From contig JACKIP010000008.1 in the NCBI GenBank assembly GCA_020638395.1, positions 1 to 64,000 on the forward strand: a DNA stretch of 64,000 bases, in the 5' to 3' direction. The notes below the pieces were generated by a model. That model worked only from the letters and a program-made list of their open reading frames with translations. It ran no database searches and was not told the origin of the DNA. Source of the stretch: Rhodospirillales bacterium. Its GTDB lineage: Bacteria > Pseudomonadota > Alphaproteobacteria > Micavibrionales > Micavibrionaceae. Made by a program: the position numbers and the translations under genes. Below, in pieces: positions 7,420 through 16,797 of the stretch (position 1 is the first letter of the stretch; each line of letters opens with the position of its first letter).

Positions 7420-9426
7420 ATGCAACCAGCCCCCATTTACGTTCCCGAAGAAAATACTGACAAAAAATACCGCCGTCTGGCCAACTGTATCCGGATGCTG
7501 TCCGTCGATGCCGTCAAAGCCGCCAATAGCGGGCATAGCGGTCTGCCGATGGGAATGGCTGATGTCGCCACGGTGCTTTTCTCTAAATTTATGAAATTCG
7601 ACCCGAAAAACCCGCTCTGGCCGGACCGTGACCGCTTTATCCTCTCTGGAGGCCACGGCTCGATGCTGCTTTATTCTTTGGGATACCTGCTCGGCTATGA
7701 AAAAATGACCCTCGAAGAAATCAAAAACTTCCGCCAGCTCCACAGCCGCACCCCCGGACATCCGGAAGTGGACATGGAAGTCGGGATTGAAACCACGACC
7801 GGCCCGCTGGGGCAAGGCATTTCGAATGCCCCCGGCTTTGCTCTGGCAGAGCGTATCCTGAATGCCCGTTTTGGCAATGATCTGGTGAACCATTATACCT
7901 ACGTCTTCTGCGGGGACGGAGATTTGATGGAAGGCGTCAGCCACGAGGCCTGCAGTTTTGCCGGACATTTCAAACTCTCGAAATTAATTGTCCTGTACGA
8001 CGATAACGGGATCTGCATTGACGGCCCTACCAATATGACCTGGTCGGAAAATGTCACCAAACGCTTTGAAGGATATGGATGGGATGTGCAGGCCGTTGAC
8101 GGGCACGACTTTGCCGCAATCGAAGCCGCCATTGCGAAAGCACAGAAAACCGACACGCCCAGCCTGATCCGCTGTAAAACGCGCATCGGCTTTGGCGCAC
8201 CCACACAGGAAGGCACAAACTCCGCGCACGGGGCCATCACAAAAGACGACGAAATCGCCGGTATTCGTAAAAATCTGGACTGGTCCTACGCTCCCTTTGA
8301 AATCCCTGAAGACTTGCTGGCAGAGTGGCGCGCCATGGGAGAAGCATCCCAGGAACGCTATGCCGCCTGGAAAAAATCTCTGGGCAGCTCTGCGAAAAAA
8401 CCGTCTTTCGAACGAACAATCGCCAATGAGCATAGCGACAAAATCACCAAAGCCACAGCTCTGGCCAAACATGCATTTGCGACAGAAAAACCCAAACATG
8501 CCACGCGTCAGACCTCTGGCATGGTGCTGGAGCAACTGGTCCCGGAGATTGACAGCATGATTGGCGGCTCAGCCGACCTGACCGGCTCCAACAATACCTT
8601 TGTCAAGGGAACCTCCTTTGTCACGCCGGAAAACTATGATGGACGCTATATTCATTACGGCGTTCGGGAACATGGAATGGCCGCCATGATGAACGGCATG
8701 GCCTTGCACGGCGGGATTATCCCTTATTCCGGCACTTTCCTGCAATTTGCCGACTATGCCCGGCCGGCCATGCGGCTGGCGGCTCTGATGAAACAGCAGG
8801 TTATTCACGTTATGACCCATGATTCGATCGGACTGGGGGAAGACGGCCCCACCCACCAACCGGTTGAGCATCTCGCCGCGCTGCGGGCCATTCCGAACCT
8901 TTACCTGTTCCGTCCCTGCGATGGGATTGAAACAGCGGAATGCTGGGAACTGGCTCTGAATAAAAAGACCGCGCCTTCTGTGCTGGCATTAAGCCGTCAG
9001 GGTGTTCCGACGATTTGCGGCAACCGGGCGGAAAATATGACCTCCAGGGGAGCCTACATTTTAAAAGACGCTACAGGACTTGATCCACAGGCAACCCTGT
9101 TTGCCTCGGGATCAGAGGTTCACCTTGCCCTGAGCGCCGCTGAAAAACTCGAAAAAGACGGCGTGCGGGTGCGGGTTGTTTCCGTTCCCTGCATGGATCT
9201 GTTCTGGGAACAGGACGGGGAATACATCCAATCTCTGATCTGCAATAAATCTCTGAAAGTCGGCATCGAGGCCGGCATACGTCAGGGATGGGACCGCCTC
9301 ATCGGCGCGCACAACCCGTTTATCGGCATGCACAGCTTCGGCGAATCCGCCCCGGCAGAAGACCTTTTCAAATACTTCGGCATTACGACAGACGCCATTG
9401 TCGAAACGGTAAAAAAAGCTCTGTAA
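7420..9426 (+). CDS. tkt: Transketolase
   Basis: 668-residue thiamine-diphosphate enzyme that moves two-carbon units between sugar phosphates in the pentose phosphate pathway. The cofactor motif GDGDLMEG is at 165-172. Catalytic or substrate histidines are in SGHSG (H39), GGHG (H79) and PGHPE (H114). The pyrimidine-binding domain and the C-terminal transketolase domain follow in normal order. It is first of a three-gene carbon-metabolism run (tkt-gap-fba). The intergenic region upstream (7245-7419) holds the divergent starts only. Confidence 0.97.
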   Translation: MQPAPIYVPEENTDKKYRRLANCIRMLSVDAVKAANSGHSGLPMGMADVATVLFSKFMKFDPKNPLWPDRDRFILSGGHGSMLLYSLGYLLGYEKMTLEEIKNFRQLHSRTPGHPEVDMEVGIETTTGPLGQGISNAPGFALAERILNARFGNDLVNHYTYVFCGDGDLMEGVSHEACSFAGHFKLSKLIVLYDDNGICIDGPTNMTWSENVTKRFEGYGWDVQAVDGHDFAAIEAAIAKAQKTDTPSLIRCKTRIGFGAPTQEGTNSAHGAITKDDEIAGIRKNLDWSYAPFEIPEDLLAEWRAMGEASQERYAAWKKSLGSSAKKPSFERTIANEHSDKITKATALAKHAFATEKPKHATRQTSGMVLEQLVPEIDSMIGGSADLTGSNNTFVKGTSFVTPENYDGRYIHYGVREHGMAAMMNGMALHGGIIPYSGTFLQFADYARPAMRLAALMKQQVIHVMTHDSIGLGEDGPTHQPVEHLAALRAIPNLYLFRPCDGIETAECWELALNKKTAPSVLALSRQGVPTICGNRAENMTSRGAYILKDATGLDPQATLFASGSEVHLALSAAEKLEKDGVRVRVVSVPCMDLFWEQDGEYIQSLICNKSLKVGIEAGIRQGWDRLIGAHNPFIGMHSFGESAPAEDLFKYFGITTDAIVETVKKAL

Positions 9427-9456
9427 TCATAAATCTCATAGAAAGAGGAGAAAAAC

Positions 9457-10488
9457 ATGACAGTAAAAATAGCCATTAACGGATTTGGACGTATTGGACG
9501 TCTGGTTGCCCGTGCCTTGTTTGAAAGCGGACGCAAGGACATCCAGCTGGTTGCAATCAACGATCTGGCGCCGACCGACACTAACCGCATGCTGATTAAA
9601 TACGACACCGTGCATGGTCCGGCGCCGTTTTCTGTTGAGGCAACAGAAAATACCCTGACGATGGACGGACAAACCATCCGGGTGTATCAGGAGCGCGATC
9701 CATTGAACCTGCCATGGGGAGAGCTGGGGATTGATATTGTTCTGGAATGTACCGGAATTTTTACAAAACGGGGAGATGCCGCCAAGCACATTCAGGCCGG
9801 CGCCAAAAAAGTTTTGATTTCCGCACCTGCAACCGATGAAGATATTACGGTTGTTTATGGAGTAAACTCTGACCAGCTGACCGCAGCGCACCAGATCGTT
9901 TCCAATGCCTCCTGCACCACAAACTGTCTGGCCCCGGTTGCCCATGCCATTCATGCCAAAATCGGGATTAAGAGCGGCTTTATGACGACCATTCACTCCT
10001 ACACAGGCGATCAGTGCATCGTGGATACCATGCATAAAGACCTGCACCGCGCCCGCGCCGCAGCCTGCAACATGATCCCGACCTCAACCGGCGCGGCCAA
10101 AGCCGTTGGAAAAGTATTGCCGGAACTCGCCGGAAAACTGGACGGCGTGGCGATTCGGGTTCCAACGCCGAACGTCTCTCTGGTTGACCTGAAATTTGTC
10201 GCGGCCCGCCCGACTGTGGTCGATGAAGTCAATGAAGCCGTCGCCGGCATGTCCAAAGGCCAGCTTGACGGCATTCTGGGGATTTATGAAGATCCGCTGG
10301 TATCGTCTGACTTCAACCATAATCCGCTCTCTTCGATCTTTTCCCTGAACGGAACAAAAGTGGTTGATGGAACTCTGGTCCGGATTATGAGCTGGTACGA
10401 TAACGAATGGGGCTTCTCGAACCGGATGCTGGATACCACGGCAAAAATGCACGCGGTCGGATATTCCGCAAAGGCGCAGGCGGCTTAA
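9457..10488 (+). CDS. gap: Glyceraldehyde-3-phosphate dehydrogenase, type I
   Basis: 343 residues. The Rossmann motif INGFGRIGR is at residues 7-15, and D36 after the second strand indicates NAD rather than NADP. Catalytic C153 is in SNASCTTNCLAP and the partner H180 is in TTIHSYTGDQ. It catalyses the oxidative phosphorylation of glyceraldehyde 3-phosphate. GAGGAG lies eight bases upstream of the ATG; the gap to tkt is 30 bases, so the two are probably cotranscribed. Confidence 0.97.
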   Translation: MTVKIAINGFGRIGRLVARALFESGRKDIQLVAINDLAPTDTNRMLIKYDTVHGPAPFSVEATENTLTMDGQTIRVYQERDPLNLPWGELGIDIVLECTGIFTKRGDAAKHIQAGAKKVLISAPATDEDITVVYGVNSDQLTAAHQIVSNASCTTNCLAPVAHAIHAKIGIKSGFMTTIHSYTGDQCIVDTMHKDLHRARAAACNMIPTSTGAAKAVGKVLPELAGKLDGVAIRVPTPNVSLVDLKFVAARPTVVDEVNEAVAGMSKGQLDGILGIYEDPLVSSDFNHNPLSSIFSLNGTKVVDGTLVRIMSWYDNEWGFSNRMLDTTAKMHAVGYSAKAQAA

Positions 10489-10510
10489 ATAAACAAGAAA
10501 GGAACCTCTC

Positions 10511-11596
10511 ATGTCCCAACTGAAACCGGGTGTTGTCACCGGAGACGACTACAGAACTCTTCTAAAAGCCTGTAAGGCAGGGAAATATGCCCTGCCCGCC
10601 GTGAATGTCATTGGCACGAATACGGTCAATGCCGTTCTGGAAGCAGCCGCAGCGAATAAGTCCGATGTGATTATCCAATGCTCCAACAGCGGCGCGGCGT
10701 TTTATGCCGGAAAAGGCTTTGCCGACGGATTTCAGGCCAAGGTCATGGGGGCCGTGTCTCTGGCACAGCATGTTCATATGATGGCCGAGCATTACGGCAT
10801 TTGCGTGGTGCTGCACACAGATCATGCCAATAAAAAGCTGATCCCGTGGGTCAATGCGATGATGGACCATAACGAAGCCCACTACAAACAGCATGGCCGC
10901 CCGCTCTTTTCTTCTCATATGCTGGATTTGTCCGAAGAAACTCTGGAAGAAAACCTGGCCGAGTCGAAAAAAATGCTCGAACGCATGGCGAAAATCGACA
11001 TGAGTCTGGAAATTGAACTGGGCGTCACCGGCGGAGAAGAAGACGGTGTGGGCTCAGATGATATCGATAATGATAAGCTTTACACCCAACCGGAGGACGT
11101 GCTGCAGGCCTATGACACCCTGCACACTATCGGGCATTTCTCGGTCGCGGCCTCTTTCGGAAACGTCCACGGGGTCTACAAACCGGGGAACGTGCAACTG
11201 CGCCCGGAAATCCTGAAGAACTCGCAGGCTCTGATCCAAAGCGCCCGCGGAACAGGGGGAAATCCTCTGGATCTGGTGTTCCACGGTGGCTCCGGCTCGG
11301 AAAAAGACAAAATCGCCGCCTCTCTGAATTATGGCATTTTCAAAATGAACATCGACACCGACACCCAGTTTGCTTTCTCAGAAGGCGTGGGGAAATATGT
11401 GTTCGAGCATGAAAAAGCCTTTAAATACCAGATCGACCCGGAAACAGACGAGCCGTACAAAAAGCAATACGACCCGCGTGTCTGGCTGCGTAAAGGCGAA
11501 GAAGCCATTATTGAACGTCTGAACGAAGCGTTTGATGACCTGCGCTCCAAGGGAAAATCTTTGGCAGTGGCAACAGCAAACCAGCACGCGGCTTAA
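10511..11596 (+). CDS. fba: Fructose-bisphosphate aldolase, class II
   Basis: 361-residue zinc-dependent aldolase of the long FbaA type. The motif LHTDHA (101-106) carries the catalytic Asp (D104) and a zinc His (H105). Further zinc and phosphate sites are in GNVHGVYKPG and in FHGGSGSEKD. It cleaves fructose 1,6-bisphosphate to the triose phosphates. AAGAAAGGAA precedes the ATG, 22 bases after gap. Phosphoglycerate kinase, often between gap and fba, is absent here. Confidence 0.96.
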   Translation: MSQLKPGVVTGDDYRTLLKACKAGKYALPAVNVIGTNTVNAVLEAAAANKSDVIIQCSNSGAAFYAGKGFADGFQAKVMGAVSLAQHVHMMAEHYGICVVLHTDHANKKLIPWVNAMMDHNEAHYKQHGRPLFSSHMLDLSEETLEENLAESKKMLERMAKIDMSLEIELGVTGGEEDGVGSDDIDNDKLYTQPEDVLQAYDTLHTIGHFSVAASFGNVHGVYKPGNVQLRPEILKNSQALIQSARGTGGNPLDLVFHGGSGSEKDKIAASLNYGIFKMNIDTDTQFAFSEGVGKYVFEHEKAFKYQIDPETDEPYKKQYDPRVWLRKGEEAIIERLNEAFDDLRSKGKSLAVATANQHAA

Positions 11597-11631
11597 CACG
11601 GGTTTATTTTTATTAGGACCTCTTTCAACAT

Positions 11632-11724
11632 CGTCATTACACGTTTCACCGTCAGGTGAATACGTGTAATCCACAGTCAGATATAGATCACACGTATTTT
11701 GCTCCGCAAAAACGTGTAATGACG
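11632..11724. repeat. Imperfect palindromic intergenic repeat (family 1)
   Basis: The outer arms CGTCATTACACGTTT (11632-11646) and AAACGTGTAATGACG (11710-11724) are perfect 15-bp inverted repeats. Inside are a TTCACC-GTCA-GGTGAA hairpin (11645-11660) and a TACGTGT...ACACGTA pair. Related sequence with the same CGTGTAATGACG end and an internal ATAGATCACACG recurs at 52503-52578. It separates the convergent fba and adk genes and could stop transcription from both sides. Confidence 0.7.
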
Positions 11725-11815
11725 GACGCAGAAAATTTGAATCATTTTAGATGAGGCAGGCTATTATAACCTAACCCTGCGTAAGGCGCGCGGCAACGCA
11801 ATTCAAGCTGAACGA

Positions 11816-12391
11816 TCAACGCTGCTCTAGCAGAGAGTCAATCTCGGACGAAACCACCTCGATCGGCTGCATACCATCTATTTTGTAGAGGAGATTCTTA
11901 AGATCGTAATAAGGCAGAATCGGCGCGGTCTGCTCGTTATAAACCTGCAATCGGTTTTTCAGCACATCCTCGGTGTCATCCGCACGCGCATTTTCACCGC
12001 TCTGAGCAATCCGGGACTGAATACGCTTCATCAGGGCTGTTTCATCCACGACCAGCACGATCACATGATCGATTTTTTTACCCTTGGAGGCCAGCATATG
12101 ATCCAGCGCTTTGGCCTGTGCCACGGTGCGCGGGAAGCCATCCAGAATAAAGCCTTTTTTACAATCTTCCTGTTCAATGCGGTGCGCGATCATATCAACC
12201 ATAATATCATCGGAGACCAGATGACCGGCGGCGATCAGATCCTTGACCTTTAGCCCCAGTTCGGATTCAGACGCAATTTCTGTGCGCAACATATCCCCCG
12301 TTGAGAGCTGCTTCAGGCCGTAGTTCAGTTCAATCAGTCCGGCCTGCGTGCCCTTTCCCGCTCCCGGCGGGCCAAATATGATGAGATTCAT
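11816..12391 (-). CDS. adk: Adenylate kinase
   Basis: 191-residue short-form adenylate kinase, which interconverts ATP + AMP and 2 ADP. The P-loop GPPGAGKGT is at residues 7-15, the NMP-binding region follows (STGDMLR), and DGFPRTVAQA carries the AMP-contacting residues. The lid is of the short type without zinc cysteines. The start overlaps the secY stop by four bases (ATGA), the usual secY-adk coupling. Confidence 0.96.
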   Translation of the reverse strand: MNLIIFGPPGAGKGTQAGLIELNYGLKQLSTGDMLRTEIASESELGLKVKDLIAAGHLVSDDIMVDMIAHRIEQEDCKKGFILDGFPRTVAQAKALDHMLASKGKKIDHVIVLVVDETALMKRIQSRIAQSGENARADDTEDVLKNRLQVYNEQTAPILPYYDLKNLLYKIDGMQPIEVVSSEIDSLLEQR

Positions 12392-13740
12392 GAGCGCCGT
12401 TTTCCTTTTCCGCCTAGCTTGGCCTTTTTAATCAGTCCTTCATATTGGTGCGCAATCAAATGAGAGTGAATCTGCGCGACCGTATCCATTGTCACCGAGA
12501 CCACAATCAGAATGCTCGTCCCCCCAAAGCTGGGCGGCAACCCATATTGTGCCATTAAAAATTCAGGAATCAAACAGATAATCACCAGATACGCCGCACC
12601 CAGAACCGTGATCCGCGTCAGAACATAATCCAGATAATCTGCCGTATGTTTTCCCGGACGAATCCCTGGAATAAAACCGCCATATTTACGCAGATTTTCG
12701 GCATTTTCTGCGGGATTAAACACAATCGCGGTATAGAAAAAAGCAAAAAAGGCAATCAATGTCCCATATAAAATCATATAAACCGGCTGTCCGTGCGCCA
12801 GATAGCGGGTAATGTCGCTAAAAATCCCTTGCCCTTCGAAGCCGCCCAATCCAACAAGCGTCAATGGCAGCAGGAGCAAAGAGGACGCAAAGATCGGCGG
12901 GATAACACCGGAGGTATTCAACTTCAGCGGAATATGATTCGAATCTCCGCCATACATCTTATTTCCAACCTGACGTTTGGGATATTGAACCACCACGCGC
13001 CTCTGTGCCCGCTCCATAAAAACCACAAACATGATCGCGGCGATAATGATGCCAAAGATCACCAGAATATCGAGAAAGCTGAATTGCCCCTGACGTCCAA
13101 GCTCCAAAATAAAGGCAATATTTGCAGGCCATTCGGCGACAATTCCGGAGAAAATAATCAAGGAAATTCCGTTGCCGATCCCTCGTGCCGTGATTTGCTC
13201 TCCCAGCCACATCAGGAATACCGTACCACCCACCAGCGTAATAACGACAGAAATGCGGAAAAACAAACCGGGATCCGGCACAATCGGCCCCATAGAACTC
13301 GTCGCGTTTTCCATACCAACCGCCACGCCCCATGCCTGCACCGTCGCCAGCAACACCGTCAAATAACGTGTATACTGGTTAATCTTCATCCGCCCGGCTT
13401 CCCCCTCCTTTTTAATTGCTTCCAGAGTCGGGAACATGGCGGTCGCCAGTTGCATGATAATTGACGCAGAAATGTATGGCAGAATTCCCAGCGTAAAAAT
13501 CGTCATCCGCTGCAACGCGCCGCCGGCAAACATGTTAAACATGTCCAGAATCCCGCCGCCGCTTTTTTCAAAGAAACTTCCCCAGGCAATCGGATCAATC
13601 CCCGGCACCGGAATATAGGTCCCCAGACGATAGACCAGCAAAGCCCCCAGAACAAAGACGATTCGCTGTTTTAACTCCGTCGCCTTTGAAAGAGCGCCCC
13701 AGTTCGCATTTTTTGCAAGTTGTTCAATTGCAGATGACAT
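12388..13740 (-). CDS. secY: Preprotein translocase subunit SecY
   Basis: 450 residues with about ten transmembrane segments; the channel-forming subunit of the SecYEG translocon. Typical signatures include GTYIPVPGID (about 45-54) and GNGISLIIFSGI near the middle. The ATG at 13740 is preceded by GAAAAGAAAACGTAA with no strong Shine-Dalgarno. Unlike in most bacteria there is no rplO upstream and no rpsM downstream of adk, so secY-adk stands apart from the ribosomal protein operon here. Confidence 0.96.
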   Translation of the reverse strand: MSSAIEQLAKNANWGALSKATELKQRIVFVLGALLVYRLGTYIPVPGIDPIAWGSFFEKSGGGILDMFNMFAGGALQRMTIFTLGILPYISASIIMQLATAMFPTLEAIKKEGEAGRMKINQYTRYLTVLLATVQAWGVAVGMENATSSMGPIVPDPGLFFRISVVITLVGGTVFLMWLGEQITARGIGNGISLIIFSGIVAEWPANIAFILELGRQGQFSFLDILVIFGIIIAAIMFVVFMERAQRRVVVQYPKRQVGNKMYGGDSNHIPLKLNTSGVIPPIFASSLLLLPLTLVGLGGFEGQGIFSDITRYLAHGQPVYMILYGTLIAFFAFFYTAIVFNPAENAENLRKYGGFIPGIRPGKHTADYLDYVLTRITVLGAAYLVIICLIPEFLMAQYGLPPSFGGTSILIVVSVTMDTVAQIHSHLIAHQYEGLIKKAKLGGKGKRRS

Positions 13741-13793
13741 TTACGTTTTCTTTTCTTCACTTCTACGATTAGTCTGAAAGGTATTAAATAAAG

Positions 13794-13823
13794 AAAAGAA
13801 ACGCTGGTGGCAAGGGGGGATTT
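13794..13823 (+). repeat. 30-bp direct repeat, copy A
   Basis: Identical over 30 bases to 15286-15315 and in the same orientation, spacing 1,492 bases. The core is GAAACGCTGGTGGCAAGG followed by GGGGATTT. The two copies bracket the complete 399-residue gene at 13946-15145. Copy A lies between secY and that gene. Confidence 0.9.
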
Positions 13824-13945
13824 GGGCAGCTTCAAAATTCTCCACATGGAAGCACAAAACCACATATCCGACCACCCAATCTTTAAAGTGAAAAAACAGG
13901 CTTAGAGATTTCACCTTATCTTATTGGCAAAAAACTCTAGAAACA

Positions 13946-15145
13946 TCAAAGTCCCATTCCAGAGGAGAATCCAGGTGTACTTCCAGTAATTTCCGTCCGG
14001 GATATTCTGTTTTCCATATCTTTAGTGGGATTTCTCAAAGAAGGTTGTTCAGAAAGTGTGACATATTCATTATTTTCAGGACCATATACAGTTATTCCTG
14101 CAGATTCTCCCATAATATCGGCATGAGCAGCCTCAAATCTGGCTATCATCTTACGCTCAATATCCGTTTCGGGACTATTGGTAAATGCGGGAACATAGGA
14201 ATCTCCTAAAGAAATATGAGGCGCATGAGGAGGAGGATCTTCCAACGTCCAAACAGCATTATCCGTTTCTCCATTTTTAATTGCAATATTAGACACCGCA
14301 ACTTTCATGTCCATAAAAACCCTCTCCGTCGGCATACTGGGTTGAGCAAATTTCTCTTCCGCAAATTTTGCCAATTCAGATAAAGACATACCCTGCAGAT
14401 CTTCTCTTCGTAGAGTTCCATCTTCAACACTTTTCGTGATGGCCCGCAAAACATCGCCCGTATCATGCGTCAAATTTGTTAGTTGCACATATGATTTTTT
14501 ATTTCCACTTTCATCAACCACATCCTGAATTTTGGTCGGAGCATATCCCATTCTTAGATCTCGCCCTTCCGCCATAACATTAACCTGTTCAAGATCTCCT
14601 CCATTTTTGATCCAGTATAATGCCGCCGTTGCATCGGAAACACGATTCTCCAACATAGTGTCCATTTCCTGATATCTGTAATGCTGTTGATCTCCGGCGA
14701 CGGCTCTTCCCCGAACGGCTTCTACTGTCTCATGAACAGCGGTGAATGTCTGTGTAAATTCTGGAGATAATCTCCCTTCAAAATCAGCACCATACTTAGT
14801 AGCTCTTGAAAAAAAGTGCATTGCTTCATTAACTGTTTCCGCAGGTTGGGCTGTATACGAGAAAGCAATATACCCTTCATTTCTAAGGTTATCTCCGTAC
14901 TTTATATTCATTCCGATGGCTGGATTATCCATTCTTCCCGCAAGAATCTCCTGTCCTGCCTCTGTGTCCAGAAAAGGATTTGTGCCGGAATAGTTGTTAT
15001 AGATGCGGTCTATTGCTTCTGGCTGATTTTCTGAAGGATTAACAACAAAAACTTTCCCTCGTGCCTCTAGATTCGTATCCACATCACTTTGGATCTGTGC
15101 GATCATAGCGCTGTGATCTTCCTCAGTCCACACATTCCCCGCCAT
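13946..15145 (-). CDS. Hypothetical protein with a degenerate zincin-like motif
   Basis: 399 residues, no signal peptide or membrane segment, hydrophilic and acidic. I do not recognise a characterised family. A segment at 130-180 reads HETVEA (138-143), then about 20 residues later ENRVSDATAALYWI. This resembles the HExxH...EAxA layout of DUF6782-like putative metallopeptidases, but the second His is Glu, so activity is doubtful. The part before it (65-125) has a strand/helix pattern like that family's. It follows the 442-residue gene (15348-16676) on the same strand and is bracketed by 30-bp direct repeats. The real start could be the ATG at 15145, which has GAAAGAA upstream. Confidence 0.6.
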   Translation of the reverse strand: MAGNVWTEEDHSAMIAQIQSDVDTNLEARGKVFVVNPSENQPEAIDRIYNNYSGTNPFLDTEAGQEILAGRMDNPAIGMNIKYGDNLRNEGYIAFSYTAQPAETVNEAMHFFSRATKYGADFEGRLSPEFTQTFTAVHETVEAVRGRAVAGDQQHYRYQEMDTMLENRVSDATAALYWIKNGGDLEQVNVMAEGRDLRMGYAPTKIQDVVDESGNKKSYVQLTNLTHDTGDVLRAITKSVEDGTLRREDLQGMSLSELAKFAEEKFAQPSMPTERVFMDMKVAVSNIAIKNGETDNAVWTLEDPPPHAPHISLGDSYVPAFTNSPETDIERKMIARFEAAHADIMGESAGITVYGPENNEYVTLSEQPSLRNPTKDMENRISRTEITGSTPGFSSGMGL

Positions 15146-15285
15146 AATAAAAATTCTTTCTTTTAGTTTTAATATTTAAAATAAAGCTCCCTCAAGTATA
15201 ATCATACAACAAAGGATAGTTCAAGATTATAACAAATCATAATAATCAACCAGCGGTAAAAAATATCCTAATTTTCTGAGATAAA

Positions 15286-15315
15286 AAAAGAAACGCTGGT
15301 GGCAAGGGGGGATTT
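15286..15315 (+). repeat. 30-bp direct repeat, copy B
   Basis: Second exact copy of the repeat at 13794-13823. It lies between the two hypothetical genes, and its last ten bases (GGGGGGATTT) form one arm of the hairpin at 15306-15336, whereas copy A has no such partner. Confidence 0.9.
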
Positions 15316-15336
15316 CGTCGGGAAAGAAATCCCCCC
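15306..15336 (-). terminator. Possible terminator hairpin after the 442-residue gene
   Basis: Perfect 10-bp arms GGGGGGATTT (15306-15315) and AAATCCCCCC (15327-15336) around an 11-base loop, 12 bases beyond the stop of the gene at 15348-16676. On the minus strand the T-rich stretch starts only about 12 bases after the stem, so it is a weak intrinsic terminator at best. Confidence 0.45.
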
Positions 15337-15347
15337 ATAAAATCAGA

Positions 15348-16676
15348 TCATTCGGGGACACATATAAAACCCTCCATAGAGGATCCCTTTTTTAACTCCT
15401 CCAGACATTCTGCACGGGAAAGAACTACGGCAGCGCCCCGCCCCCGAACAGCCGGGGGTTCATGCTGATCCAGCCATTGACGAACGGGATATTCTTTCGG
15501 AATGAGATTCATAAGATCATCGGGGCTTTTAAGCCGCTCTTTCAGAAAATTAGTCCCGGAAAATTCATCCCCTGTGAGGACTCCGAATATCTTGACAAAT
15601 TTCCGAACCTCTATGCGTTGAGCGGACGGATCTTCTTCAAGAACCGCCATTGCTTCCTCATCAAAGTAAGAAAGCATCGAATCTTCATTTTTAAAGAATA
15701 GTGTAAACGCCGTATATAAGGTATCAGGGTCGGACAGCGCCGATCCCCCCTTCTCTGCGGCTTCGGACATAAGATAGAGCATCATATCCTTTTCTCCTCC
15801 TGCATAGCGAAGGGAAAATTGATCAAATACACCGCCATGATATTGTATTTTTTCTGTATCCTCACTTTTCAAGGCGGCATCATATGTCTTCAAAAAATCC
15901 ACAATGTAGCTGAGCTTGGCATGGGCCTCCAGTGATAAATTCCACAGAACAGCATCTCTTAACGCAGGCTCTTTCAAACCCCGGACTACCCCCTCGCCTT
16001 GAACAAGCGCCTGATAAGCATGCGCAAATTCTTCCCGCACAACAATACCTGCCATGTTGCGGCTATCCGGAGCCACAATTTCACGCGCTTCATCCAAAGG
16101 AATCAGCCAAAATTTGGGATCAAGGCTTCCAGGCATCTTTCCCGAAGACATTATACGCGTCTCAATTCCCGTTTGATTGATGCTAATAACGTTCAGAGCG
16201 GGATCAAATACTCCGAAATTTTCATCTGACCTCCCGGTGGATTTATCATGGAAATTACAGACCAGCACGCTATTATAAGCAGCAGCCGCCACAAATTTCC
16301 GCATCAGAGAACTCGCACCGTACGGACTCTTCAGAACATCAATCAACCATGCCTGACGATTTGAAAATTTTGTATGTGCGTGGGAGGGATCTCCCTTCAA
16401 AACTTTTTCCAGATCAATGGCGCGAATACAATGTCCTGCCGGGTTATCTATGGCCTGCCCTTCCAACGCTTCAAGCTGTGCGTCGACCCAGTCCTTGCGC
16501 TGGCAGGAAGAATCTGTATCCTTCTCCATCTCAAAGTCATTCTCATGACAAGGAGGATTCAGAATATATTTTTGCAATTCCGCAGGAACAGGACTCCGTC
16601 CCTTCTCTTCCGTCGTCACAATTTGTGCCGGTGGATTTAAAACCTCTGGCGGCAGGTCTGAATTCATGTCTGTCAT
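15348..16676 (-). CDS. Putative metallopeptidase-like protein (DUF6782-like), motif altered
   Basis: 442 residues, soluble, no signal peptide. Residues 115-170 (SPYGASSLMRKFVAAAAYNS, then GVFDPALNVISI) followed by REEFAHAYQ at 214-222 and SLEAHAK at 248-254 match the general layout of DUF6782-like putative peptidases: a strand with 'I-x-I', then HExxHAxQ, then EAxA. Here the first His of HExxH is Glu (EEFAH). The C-terminal part is helical and not recognised. It precedes the 399-residue gene, which shows a related layout, and both may be diverged paralogues. Substrate and location are unknown; export through the type IV system further along is only a possibility. Confidence 0.6.
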   Translation of the reverse strand: MTDMNSDLPPEVLNPPAQIVTTEEKGRSPVPAELQKYILNPPCHENDFEMEKDTDSSCQRKDWVDAQLEALEGQAIDNPAGHCIRAIDLEKVLKGDPSHAHTKFSNRQAWLIDVLKSPYGASSLMRKFVAAAAYNSVLVCNFHDKSTGRSDENFGVFDPALNVISINQTGIETRIMSSGKMPGSLDPKFWLIPLDEAREIVAPDSRNMAGIVVREEFAHAYQALVQGEGVVRGLKEPALRDAVLWNLSLEAHAKLSYIVDFLKTYDAALKSEDTEKIQYHGGVFDQFSLRYAGGEKDMMLYLMSEAAEKGGSALSDPDTLYTAFTLFFKNEDSMLSYFDEEAMAVLEEDPSAQRIEVRKFVKIFGVLTGDEFSGTNFLKERLKSPDDLMNLIPKEYPVRQWLDQHEPPAVRGRGAAVVLSRAECLEELKKGSSMEGFICVPE

Positions 16677-16741
16677 TGATACACCCTAACTAAAGAAAAT
16701 TATTATGTTAATAAAATATAATTTTGTCAATATTTTCTCCG

Positions 16742-16770
16742 TTGAACACTTACTCTATTCGTGACATATT
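16742..16770 (+). promoter_or_regulatory. Putative sigma-70 promoter of fumC
   Basis: TTGAAC (16742-16747), a 17-base spacer ending in TGA (extended -10), and CATATT (16765-16770). The predicted transcription start near 16777 leaves a leader of about 20 bases that contains the AAGAAGGAA ribosome site. The flanking region is AT-rich. Confidence 0.45.
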
Positions 16771-16797
16771 TTTCAAGGATAAAAAGAAGGAACCACA

